A stretch of DNA of 64,000 bases from NCBI GenBank assembly GCA_025667525.1, contig CM046874.1:283946880-284010879 (forward strand), written 5' to 3'. Made by a program: the position numbers and the translations under genes. The stretch's first letter is position 1. The number at the start of each line of letters is the position of its first letter. This document shows positions 51,907 through 61,858 of the stretch, piece by piece. The notes below the pieces were generated by a model, which was not told where the DNA came from, did not search any database, and saw only the letters and a list, made by a program, of their open reading frames with translations. This DNA comes from Glebionis coronaria. Taxonomy: Eukaryota; Streptophyta; Magnoliopsida; Asterales; Asteraceae.

Positions 51907-52690
51907 TTTTTTTTTGAACAGGCAATATATTAAACTAGCAAGGAGCTAGAGAAAAATTACAAAGAAAGTAAATGAGGGTTTTTCAACCAGTCTATCCAAG
52001 AAAAACGCCTATTACAGCGATTAAAACACCATTGATAAGCAAGTAAAACAATATCATCGAAAATAGTTGAATTAGTTGGAGGGGATTCGTCATGGATTAC
52101 TTTATTCCTGAAGCGCCAAATGAACCACCATGTCACGTAAAATACACCTTCCAGCATAACTTTAATCTTGGCCGGGAGACGATTAGAGGATAACCAAATC
52201 TGCCAATCATCAAACGAAGACCAAGTATGATTATCCAATTCCCACCATTGCAAAATACGCCTGTAAAGCTGAACCGTAATATTGCAGTTAAACAAGAGAT
52301 GCTGAATATCTTCGACCGAATTGTGACACAACGGACAATCTGCTGTATCAACGTCCACCCCACGAAGAACCAGATTGGACCTAGTCGGCAAACTATCCAT
52401 GCGAGCCCTCCAAACAAAAACGTTTACCTTTATTGGGACATATCTAACCCAGCGAGTCGGTTCACTATGAAAAGGTAAATATATTGTATCAATAAAGTTG
52501 CGAACATCCTTAACTTTGAACTCACCGTCCCCGTTTAAATCGCAAATCCATCGATCACTAGACGAGGAGAGAACAACCGAATTCAAGAAAGTACTAATCT
52601 CATCCAACTGAGATTGCTCAACACCACCCCGAATCGTTCTACGAAGAGTTTGAGTAAAACCTGCCTGCGTTTTCTCAGCCACCATAACTT
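51907..52690 (-). mobile_element. 5'-truncated LINE tail nested in the hAT element
   Basis: The minus-strand fragment ends in a poly(A) tract (+ strand T run at about 51907-51916), as expected for a LINE 3' end, and starts around 52690 inside ORF2. No clear target duplication could be read. The length of about 780 bp is typical for 5'-truncated insertions. Confidence 0.8.
51957..52685 (-). pseudogene. LINE ORF2 C-terminus with zf-RVT domain
   Basis: 242 open codons. The RT-associated zinc-binding domain (zf-RVT, PF13966) is visible: FKVKDVRNFID, RWVRYVPIKVNVFVWRARMD, LPTRSNLVLRGV and the metal-binding CPLCHNSVEDIQHLLFNC. A Trp-rich tail (WWELDNHTWSSFDDW) then ends at TAA/TGA near 51957. The frame is intact but 5'-truncated, with no genuine start. 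It could be from the same LINE family as 17832-21640, but the two copies do not overlap, so this cannot be tested here. Confidence 0.88.
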
Positions 52691-53510
52691 AATTTTATAA
52701 ATTTTTATCTTTTTTAAAAAACATATAAAATATTTTTTCTTTGGTAAAAGTTTTTTTTTTAAAAAGATTGAGAAATTTAATGGTGAAAGACAATATAAAA
52801 TTATGTGTTAAATTTGTGAAAAAAAACATAAAAAAAGAGGTGGTAATAAATAAAAATTTAGTGATTAAAGTTTAAATAAATTAAATAGTGTTAAATAATT
52901 TTTCATATTTTTTCAATAATTTAAAAATTAACAATCTTACAATTTATAACTTAATAATATCACAATTACAAATATTAAGCACATAAGTTTTTCATATACT
53001 CGTATATGAAACAAAATATTAAGTTATATTAAATTTATTTTGTAAACTTGTGTGCGTACAAATTTTATATAATTATAAGTAGTATCATTCGTAATTTTTA
53101 ATCTCAGTAACTTTTTTTTTTACAATCAAGTAGCTAAAATGAGTAAGTTAAATGACTGTAGAAAAATATGCAAAACATAGTTAAATACTATGTAAGTAGT
53201 ATTCTTTTTAGTACTGTACTAGTGTTTCACATATACCAATAATTTTCACTGTTTTCTCTCAAAACAAGTGCACACCAATATTCACACAAGACTTCCATCT
53301 TCTTCATTTATTCCAGTAGATATCCAGCAATCTCAACCGAATCATACTTAGTTTTTTCTTTTTTTCTTTCTTTTTAATCTCCAAGGTGATTCCTGAAAAA
53401 TTTCCAAGGTAGGTCCTTATCTATTTTACTAGATTGCTTGTAAACGATTTCAGTTTCGGTGGTTCCTGGGAACCACCTACATCTGCTGTAGTTCCGCCAC
53501 TGAATGAAAC

Positions 53511-55578
53511 ACAACGTTACATGTATTATTTGCTTGAATCTTCACTAGATGGTTTCTAATGTTAGTGAAAACTAATCAAGATTGGCCAGTGGGATCTAAG
53601 GTAGTCGTTTTTTAAGTTGAGCGTACTCTAAATAAAATCAGTTCATGAGCTAAAAAGGGCCTAACCCAAAAATTCACTTGAAGTAACAGGCTTGGGCCAT
53701 TACGTTATGTGATCCACTGGTAGATTTTATCAAAAATAGCTTATCAACTTTTAATCGATATCATCAGAACTTCAATCGATAGGGAGATATTGAATTCAAG
53801 TGTGTAACGTATATCAAAACAACAAATAACTTTGGAAAATGATGCGTCTATGTGCTTGCAACTCGACATGACGTCTTTTTCGAAGCATTATCAATACTAG
53901 TCTACCGATGAATAAAACATAAATTCAAATCAGTCTCAAAATTATTGTGAAACTCCGTGTGACAACCACATCATTCAAATACTGACACTGGTTTTTATGA
54001 GAGATTAGTCCACTTTTTTTTATAAACTTCACCAAAGACGGTGAGAACTCTTTGTAGTAGTAAAAAAACAAACCATTATCGTTCAAATACTGACACTGAT
54101 ACTTTTTTACAAACTAAATATCTCTTCTAAATATACAGTCGAATAAGTTATAAACAAAATGTTATGATCAAATAAGAAGATTAAGTAAAATGAGAAGAAT
54201 GAGAAGAAACCACAGCCACATATTTCAGATGCACCTACAAAGTCAGATGCATCTCCCCTTGAAATTCTCCTTCCTTTGTGGAATTTGTGGTCAGGATTTC
54301 ATCTTATTCTTCTCATTTTAATTTTTCTTCTTACTGGATCCCTACTCTATCATACCATAATATTATTTTTTTTGAACATTACCAAAATATTATTGACCAA
54401 TCTTATTTTAACACTTTTTTAGTTTGTAAAATAAATTTTTTTGTAAACTTTCGATCAATAATACTCTTTCCGTCCCAAAATAAGTATTCGCTTTTGACTT
54501 GAAGTATTTTTTCACAATTTTGACTATAAATATGTTTATTTTTGTTATATAATACTTGATAAAAGTTAAATTAATGAATTATACATTTAAAACTCTATCC
54601 ACTCATATATATGTTGCAACAAATGTTATAGAATACACGTATAAATAATTACGGTCAAAGTTACAAAAGAAAGATCGTAAAAGTTAAATGTAAACATTTT
54701 TATTGGTCTCAATTTTCTTATTTATTTTGACACTTTTAACTTATATAAGTTTAATAGTTCACAAAAGTGAGGAAATAAAAGGGTAAAAGCTATAAAATAT
54801 CATCTTACTTATTGATTTGTGTCGACTTTAAACACTTTATATTTAATCTCGTGACTTTACCATTCTAATTTCAAAATCGTTTTGAAGTTACCAATATGGT
54901 AACTTGTTACCGACACGCTGGCACGGTAATATCCATGTCATTATTTAATTTTGTTTTAATACGTCCACGTCTGATTTCCACTATATATACATGGTGACTT
55001 GGACAGTTTGACTAAAATATCCTTTGCTTTCTTTTCCTTAAATTTTCTGATAATTATTTTTATTTAATTTGTTTATCATATATATATGAGTAACCGAGAT
55101 CTTTACCAGTAAAAAAAACCCAGATCTTACAAAGACTCGTATGCCATTAATTCTTCGTCCATTAATTCTTCCACAAATCAACTCGTTCTTTCCAACCATC
55201 AAGTGCATCACCAATACTTAGAAACGGGTTGGTGTTCCCAAGAAATAAAAAAACGAAGAATTAAACAGTAACCTGTGAAAAAATCATTGTAGTTGGTACC
55301 ATCAAGTGCATCACCAATACTTCGAATAGTAACAATATTATTTACTCGTTCTTTCCAACCATCAAGTGCATCACCATTAATTCTTCGTCCATTAACAATA
55401 TTAGTTTCCCACTTTTTGATGAATCAGCTATGCTAGTTTCATTCTCTGATGAGTTAGATAACTAACCCTTTTATAAGAGTCAGTTCACTTTGCATATCAT
55501 CGAGGGTAGTTAGTTTTTTTTTGTTTTGATTATATATTATATATAAAAAAACGAACGAAAAAAATAAAATAAGAACAA
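53511..55578. other. Intergenic DNA with small repeats
   Basis: No supported gene. Seen: TTCAAATACTGACACTG twice (about 53974 and 54083); a Stowaway-MITE-like start CTCTTTCCGTCCCAAAATAA at about 54464 without a clear partner end; and a cluster at 55140-55400 with three copies of ACCATCAAGTGCATCACCA (about 55196, 55291, 55359) and repeated CCATTAATTCTTCGTCCATTAA. Confidence 0.5.
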
Positions 55579-55778
55579 CATTGTGACATCCGTCAAATTT
55601 TTTTTCATCTTTATTTCTCCATGTATCTATTTTATGTGAGCTTTGAACCTTGTGGATTTAACGAATTGAGAAGTTATCTCATATTTATGAAGTATCCTTA
55701 TTGTTTACCAATGTGGTGTCGACGTAAGTGTATTGTTTGTTTTGCTTTGCGGACAAAGCCCTCTTTAGGGAGAGCGAA
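55579..55778 (+). other. Possible LTR remnant at the Tekay insertion site
   Basis: TGTGACATCCGTCAAATTTT at about 55580 resembles the opening of a chromovirus-type LTR and is cut after about 200 bp by the Tekay-like LTR. There is no second copy, so this is a weak call. Confidence 0.3.
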
Positions 55779-58700
55779 TGTAACAACTCGAGTTTTCGCG
55801 TCTTATATGTTATGATAGAAACGTGTTCGTTATTAAACGTTTATGCATTAACTGTTTACGCCGGTTATGAATGTTTGCTAAATCCTTTGAGGATACACGT
55901 ATCTATCCTTGTTTAAGTTGTGTGTCGAGATTGTATTATGTTTTCCTTGTGGTTAAGTATCTGCGTCTAAACTATGTAATTTGATAAACCCTTGATGGGT
56001 CAATTACTACAAACTAAACTAACACAAAGAGTGAATATAAATATCAAACTTAGTAACTTTTATTCAGAATTTCAAACTTGCTAAACTCAGTCAACCTAAG
56101 TCCAACCCACAATATACTAAGTTATTTTATGTTTTCCCACTCACCACAAAAGTCCAGCACACATGCCTAGTTTACCCAAAATAGGTACATCACAAGACCT
56201 CCATTTCCAGATTTGGACTAACCCTAAGCAAGTATTACAAAGTTAAATACTATCCAAATTGTTCACTGTCCAAACACAACACAAAACACATCCACAGTCC
56301 AAATATTACAAGTTTGTTCCTGCTGAGCAGTTTTAAATACAAGTTCTGGGTAAAAACATAAGGAGTAGTGATAAGTCTTGAGCCAGCCGAGCCGTTTCTT
56401 TCCTTGTCCGAATACCAAACCGAAATCAAAACCCCCGTTGTGAGTCTTTCAACCACTTTTCTTTTATTTTCTGCATACGTCTTAGTTGTGCTCGTCAATT
56501 TTAAAATAACCTGCTAGAATAAAACAAACTGATTAGTCTTTTTTAAACTGTTCGGATTAAGCAAAAATGTTATGATATAAGATAGTACTATCAACTTGGA
56601 CTTTGACCCACAAACCGCAACCCCTCATTGTTTCTGCCGTGACCATACCGAGACCCCCCTTTTTACATTTTTTTTGTTGTTGTTATTCTGTATAATATTA
56701 TCAGAAACTAGTAATGATAGCAGTAGCCAACAACACCACTCGAATGATTTATATTCTAATTACTCAAAAATTAACCATAATATAAAATTTACACAATTCT
56801 TTTTACAGAAACATTACTTAACCACAATTAAACCCGCGGGTATAAAAACCCCCAAATTTATATAAACCCTAATTTTTAATATATTAATTTAAACACTAAT
56901 TAGACCTGATCTAAATACGAATTGACTAGTTAATTAGATTAAAACCGAAATATGAACAAACCCCCAATTTGACCGAAACCCTAATTTTATAAATCGGATC
57001 ATTTGATGAAATTGATAAGTTTTTATGTTAGAAAACACTAATTAATTATTATTAAACATCAGATTTATCAAAACCCCTAATTATTCGAAACCCTAATTTT
57101 CGAAAACTCATTTTAATTTACTAATTAACATCAAGAGACTTATGAAAACATTAATTAATTATAATAAAACCCTAGATTTGGAAAACCCCCAATTATTTTC
57201 GAAAACCCTAATTTGATTTTATTTAATTCGAGAATCCCTTGTTCACATTTTTATAATACGAATGATTTTGAACCAATGAATCCTTTTATGTTCGAAAATA
57301 TAAAACGAAAATCAGTTGAACCATTTAATTAGAAGGAAAAAGAATTAGAACTTATCTTTGTGAAGAAACTATCATCGAATCTCCCTGGGAAAACACCTCG
57401 AAAATGGATTAGTTTTGATGTGAGGATGAAACCCCACATCCCACGCATAATTATTCACCCTAAGACTTCATGATGATTTATGTTAATCAATCTGAGATGG
57501 TTATTTTGGCCAAGGAGAGTGTTAGATCCGGTTTGAGAGGAGAGAGAGAGAGATGAGGCGACTTGAGTTAATATCGAGAGAGAATTGGTGTCTGTGTGTT
57601 TTGGGGGAAAGTAAAATGGATATAACCACTCTTTCCCTTGTTTATACCGCCCTTGGGCTGGGCCGGGTTGGGTAACTCACACATGGGCCAAAATATATTA
57701 AAGGTTGAATTGGAGTAATTGTTTTGGGCCATTCGTTTGTATTGGGTTTATTTAAGGCCCAAACCGAAATGTTAATAAAAAGTGTAATATTTAGCCCAAA
57801 ACCCCATTTGTTAATTAATCAAGTTTTAATTGTCGTGTTTTCCGTAAACGAAAAATGTCGTCAAGCACAACTAGGATGTCATGCTTTTATTGGTGTAATT
57901 TTAGATGTCGTAACACGGTCCTTATATTCAAATAGGTCGCGGATAGCGTAACCGTATTCTCGAGCTACATTCATATTTCCATTACTTTGCTGATTTAACG
58001 AGGTGAGTTTATAGCCCCACTTTTAACTGCTTTTACTGCTTTTTGGGGTGAGACATTGCTTGATTTAACGTATGAACACAAGTGCAATTACTGGTTTATA
58101 TACTAGTCTAAGTCCCACTATAAACCCAGTTGCTTTGGCCCGTGAATCGTGAACCGTTAATTACTTCGTGTAAGCGCGAATGTTATGGATAGATCTATCG
58201 GGGTTGACGCCCCTGTCTGTCTTGGTCCAACAAGGGACAAGCGGGCAAGTTTCATTTGAGTCTGAGATAGGATGTCGTGGGTTTAGGCATCCAGTTGGGC
58301 TACATTTATATGATTATACTACCGGTGTTGTTAACGCTTCGGTGTCACGAGCTTAGACTGTAATAAATGCTTTTATGATGACTTTGTATTTGTTATATTG
58401 TCATCACTTTTGGGAAAATCTTGTGGTTCATTAAACACTTCAAATTAACTAAACCTATGAACTCGCCAACTTTATGTTGACGCTTTAGCAATGTTTTTCT
58501 CAGGTATTAAGAAGGAAGATGCTATGTGAGGTCTCATGCACTGTCGTCATTTCTATTGAAAACAAAAGATCATTTGTACTATTTGGAAACTATGTTTTGT
58601 AACTGTGACCAGTTTTATGCTTCCGCACTATGTTAAAACTATTTATTTTATCAAATGCAAGTGATCAACTTTCCGAACGTCTCATTTAGAGGTCGTTCTT

Positions 58701-58779
58701 TGTAACTGTGTGTGTATGATAATCATGACGTCACCACTCCCTTGTTTCCATTATACTCTGATATTTTGGGAGTGTGACA
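55779..58779 (+). repeat. 5' LTR of the Tekay-like element
   Basis: Begins TGTAACAACTCGAGTTTTCG and ends GGGAGTGTGACA, with the PBS four bases later. It contains four units with AAACCCTAA at 56864, 56976, 57088 and 57203 (spacing 112, 112, 115), and a GA-rich run at 57540. Small ORFs inside are not convincing. The 3' LTR is outside, so the start rests on TG, the sequence type and the break from flanking DNA. Confidence 0.75.
56846..57215. repeat. Four-unit diverged tandem repeat with teloboxes
   Basis: Each unit of about 112 bp carries ACCCC(C/T)(A)AATT followed after 4-10 bp by (G)AAACCCTAATTT. An additional AAACCCTAG is at 57167. The rest of each unit is AT-rich and strongly diverged. Confidence 0.75.
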
Positions 58780-58782
58780 GAT

Positions 58783-58795
58783 TGGTATCAGAGCC
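58783..58795 (+). other. Primer binding site of the Tekay-like element
   Basis: TGGTATCAGAGCC, complementary to the initiator tRNA-Met 3' end, three bases (GAT) after the LTR end. Confidence 0.9.
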
Positions 58796-59123
58796 ATGGT
58801 TATAGAGAACTAGGTTGCATTTAGTAACTCTAGACTATAACTGTTATGTGTTTAGTCGATTATCATACGGATTGTAAGTATTAAGTATATATATATATAT
58901 ATACATGGATATATATATATATATATGTAATAAATGGGATACATATGATTTAACAATTACGAGATATATTTACATGGGGTACATGTGCAACAACAAAATC
59001 TGAGTTATGTTATATGGGATACATGTGGTTTGAACAATGATTGCTATATGTTATGTCGATGTCCCTTTTACGGACTAATTATATGAGATATTTACACACA
59101 TCTATTCTGTTTATGTTACAGCG
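58796..59123 (+). repeat. Leader with (TA)n tract and 40-bp triple repeat
   Basis: 5' leader between PBS and the first ORF. A TA microsatellite lies at about 58886-58926. Three copies of TGGGRTACATRTG start at 58935, 58975 and 59015, exactly 40 bp apart. No ORF. Confidence 0.8.
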
Positions 59124-60326
59124 ATGTCTTCTTCTGATGATTCCACGTCTACAGGGGCATACTACAACCGCAGTTCACAGTCGACTATCAGTTCATCGGT
59201 AGGATTACCTAGAGGATCACCATCAGGATATCCGTGGTACCGGATGACTTCAGATGATGAGACTGAGAGAGAGACAGAGGAGATTTACCGTTCACCGATC
59301 CATATCCCTGATGCACCAGCAGATGACGTACTTAGCCTAGAAGGCGGAGGAGAGGACGACCTAGCCGCTGATGTGGTGCAGTCACCAGGACAGGCATCAG
59401 TCACTAGGGGTGAGTCGATGGAGGATACTGAGGATGATGATATGGAGTTCACTGATGGAGAAGGTGAACCCATGGAGGTCACTGAAACTGAGGACCCCCC
59501 TGCTACATATGCTGCTACTCCTGAGGTATCCATCGCACTCATCTCCTCGTCTTCGTCTGAAGACGAAGGGGAAAGGGCAGACATCCCTACTCCAGCGCCT
59601 GGCACTCTGCCTTTCTACTATGTTAGGCGACGTCTTCGGGGGAGAGCCGCCCGACCACCACCTTCACCTTACCGACCCCTCATACCTTTCTCTGCCACTG
59701 ACAGGCATGCAGCCCGCACACCTGCCAGTCCTGCCCCAGAGGCGTCACTACCACCACCACCACCAGAGAATGTACCTGCTGTGTATCAGGAGATGCTTGC
59801 CGATGTTGGCATCTCTACTGGACCGAGAGCTGCGACCCCTCTTCCTAGGAGAGCTACATCGACAGTTGTGATGCTTGGAGCAGCGGATGGATGTGTGACG
59901 ACCCGTTTGAACAGGTTGGAGGATGTTGTGGAGACTTTGGGTGAGGAGTACAATGAGGTACAGGATAAGCTAGAGGCATTGACGAAGAAGAGCCCAGTGG
60001 AGGATGAGACGACATTGACGGTTTGTGTGACCCGTCTACGAGGACAGATCCATGCTGTTCTCGACCAGATGGATACCATGCCGAATGCTCGCCTTGAGGA
60101 GATCGAGAGCCTGATGACCCGTTGGGGAGTAGAGCCATTGGTTGAGACAGGTGGACTAGAGGCACCTGTGGAGGACCCTATTGCTGACTTGGATAAGAGG
60201 TTTAGGGCCGCTTGTTATGATACCGATGTCAGACTTAGGGATTCCCAGGCTCGTGAGATCGTGGTTGAGAGGAGGTTAGCAGAGTTAGAGAGAGAGCTTC
60301 ACCAGCTCCGTGAGGGCACTAGTTAG
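59124..60326 (+). CDS. Extra ORF between 5' LTR and gag (acidic N-terminus, coiled-coil C-terminus)
   Basis: 400 codons, intact, ATG at 59124, 345 bp after the LTR end. Residues 1-30 are Ser/Thr-rich. Residues 40-130 are strongly acidic (TEDDDMEFTDGEGEP, SSSSSEDEGER). Residues 145-220 hold a basic patch (YVRRRLRGRAAR) and proline-rich stretches. Residues 255-400 are helical with heptads (RLNRLEDVVETLGEEYNEV; end VVERRLAELERELHQL), likely a coiled coil. I recognise no enzyme motif. Related acidic-plus-coiled ORFs occur before gag in other plant chromoviruses as far as I recall. It is separated from gag by 269 bp of T-rich DNA, so gag would need a second transcript, reinitiation or splicing. 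Confidence 0.7.
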   Translation: MSSSDDSTSTGAYYNRSSQSTISSSVGLPRGSPSGYPWYRMTSDDETERETEEIYRSPIHIPDAPADDVLSLEGGGEDDLAADVVQSPGQASVTRGESMEDTEDDDMEFTDGEGEPMEVTETEDPPATYAATPEVSIALISSSSSEDEGERADIPTPAPGTLPFYYVRRRLRGRAARPPPSPYRPLIPFSATDRHAARTPASPAPEASLPPPPPENVPAVYQEMLADVGISTGPRAATPLPRRATSTVVMLGAADGCVTTRLNRLEDVVETLGEEYNEVQDKLEALTKKSPVEDETTLTVCVTRLRGQIHAVLDQMDTMPNARLEEIESLMTRWGVEPLVETGGLEAPVEDPIADLDKRFRAACYDTDVRLRDSQAREIVVERRLAELERELHQLREGTS

Positions 60327-60595
60327 ACTTATCATGTACTGTTGACTCATTGTTATACGACCACTAAGCTATGAGGTTTATCTCAGCTAGTTGACATTTC
60401 CTTTTCCTTATTATGTATGACGAATTGTGATGTATTGCAAAACATTTCTATGAATGACATTATTTTATTTGGGTTACAAAATTTGTACAATCATCATATA
60501 TTGTTTATTATACCATTGAGCATTTCATAATTGTATTATGCGTGCCATGCATGTTATGTCTGGCAAAACTCATTGTCTTGTTTACCTTCTAGATT
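60327..60595 (+). other. Spacer between the extra ORF and gag
   Basis: 269 bp of AT-rich DNA. A pyrimidine-rich stretch ending CTTCTAG at about 60589-60595 sits directly before the gag ATG and could serve as a splice acceptor. Not proven. Confidence 0.4.
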
Positions 60596-61858
60596 ATGGC
60601 ACCAGTTAGAAGATCCGAGACACAGAATCCACCAGCTGCTACCGGTGGGATTGACCCGGTCATGCTCAGTCAAATGATCGCGGAACGAGTGGCAGAGGCA
60701 CTCGCAGCAGCCGAAGGGAATCGTACAGCGATCACGCAAGAGGAGACAAACCAAGGAGCCACTGTTGCCATTGCGCGGACCTGCACCTACAAGGAATTCC
60801 GTGCGGTTACACAAGTGAGTTTCCGCGGTACTGAAGGAGCAGTAGGTTTGACTAGATGGTTTGAGAAGTTAGAATCCCAATTTGGGATTAGCAACGTTGC
60901 TGGAGCTGATAAGGTAAAGTTTGCGTCAAGCACATTGGTGGATGGTGCTTTGACTTGGTGGAACGTCTATGCTCGTGCAGTGACCATTGATGTTGCCCAA
61001 GCAACACCTTGGAGTGAGTTCAAAGCTATGTTTGTTAGGAAATATTGCCCACGAAATGAAGTCAAGCAGATGGAGGTTGAGCTATGGAACTTGAAGGTCA
61101 AGGGTACCGCTCTTACTGCTTACAATCAGCGCTTTCAAGAGCTAATCCTGCTATGTCCCGAAATGGTGCCCAACGATGACCAATTGTTGGAGCGATACAT
61201 TGAAGGATTACCTTTGAGCATCAAGGGGAATGTGACTTCATCAAAGCCAACTGATTTGCATGAGGCAATCGATATGGCTCAGAGTTTGATGTACCAAGTG
61301 GTACAAGAGTTGGGAGAAAATACTGGAGATAAGAGGAAGTGGTCTGGCAATCACTATAACAACAATAGCAACAACAGCAACAACACTAATAACTACAGTC
61401 AGAACAAGCGTCAAGAGGTGGCTAGAGTGTTTACTGTTGGGCAAAGTAATGCTGGAAACTATGCTGGAAGACTTCCTTTCTGTGGAAAGTGTGGCCGACA
61501 CCACGAGGGAGCATGTCCCCCTACATGCTACAACTGTGGAAAGGCTGGACATAAGGCAAAGGAATGTCGAGCACCACCCCGTCCTGCTAACCAAAGAGGA
61601 CCGGGAACTCAAGGTGGCCAAGGAGCGAATGTCACTTGCTTTGGGTGTGGAGAGAAAGGGCATTACAAGAATAAGTGTCCGAGCAGTGGGAATCAAGGTC
61701 GTGGTAATCAAATTCGAGGCAACCAGAATCACAACCAAGGGAACCAGAAGCAGAACCAAGGGAATCGGGGAGGAAATAACCGAGCCACAACTAGTGCTCC
61801 TGGAGGATTCACGGCACCTAGCAAGGTGTATCATTTGTGTGCTGAGGCTGCGGTGTAG
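60596..61858 (+). CDS. gag: Tekay-like gag with three zinc knuckles, ends at in-frame TAG
   Basis: 420 codons from ATG 60596. The gag core has CTYKEFRAVTQVSFRGTEG, GLTRWFEKLESQFGIS, WWNVYARAV, EFKAMFVRKYCP, MEVELWNLKVKG and LLERYIEGLPLSIKGNV. Then an Asn-rich linker and knuckles CGKCGRHHEGAC (CX2CX3HX4C), CYNCGKAGHKAKEC and CFGCGEKGHYKNKC, followed by a Gly/Asn/Gln-rich tail. The only stop is TAG 61856-61858; protease follows directly in the same frame, so this is either a nonsense mutation of a Gln codon or a readthrough site. The Asn-rich linker contains AAC/AAT triplet repeats near 61360-61395. Confidence 0.92.
   Translation: MAPVRRSETQNPPAATGGIDPVMLSQMIAERVAEALAAAEGNRTAITQEETNQGATVAIARTCTYKEFRAVTQVSFRGTEGAVGLTRWFEKLESQFGISNVAGADKVKFASSTLVDGALTWWNVYARAVTIDVAQATPWSEFKAMFVRKYCPRNEVKQMEVELWNLKVKGTALTAYNQRFQELILLCPEMVPNDDQLLERYIEGLPLSIKGNVTSSKPTDLHEAIDMAQSLMYQVVQELGENTGDKRKWSGNHYNNNSNNSNNTNNYSQNKRQEVARVFTVGQSNAGNYAGRLPFCGKCGRHHEGACPPTCYNCGKAGHKAKECRAPPRPANQRGPGTQGGQGANVTCFGCGEKGHYKNKCPSSGNQGRGNQIRGNQNHNQGNQKQNQGNRGGNNRATTSAPGGFTAPSKVYHLCAEAAV

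Larger units (their letters stand above)
51498..53502. mobile_element. Non-autonomous hAT-like DNA transposon with an internal LINE fragment
   Basis: A perfect 8-bp target duplication AATGAAAC (51490-51497 and 53503-53510) surrounds inverted ends CAGTGGCGGAGCC... and CAGTGGCGGAACT... (reverse strand). Similarity between the ends continues for about 40 bp with ATGTA-GGTGGTTCC in both. The 8-bp duplication and CAGTGGCGGA ends fit the hAT superfamily. There is no transposase. Excluding the LINE tail at about 51907-52690, the element is about 1.2 kb and AT-rich. A palindrome GGTGGTTCCTGGGAACCACC sits beside the right end. Confidence 0.87.

Noticed and set aside
51900..52700. Target duplication of the nested LINE fragment
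   Set aside because: No convincing direct repeat could be read on both sides of the poly(A) tail and the truncated 5' end.
54464..54760. Stowaway MITE
   Set aside because: Only one end resembles CTCCCTCCGTCCC; no matching inverted end or TA duplication could be placed.
56846..57215. Interstitial telomere array
   Set aside because: Single AAACCCTAA motifs 112-115 bp apart are not tandem telomere repeats.
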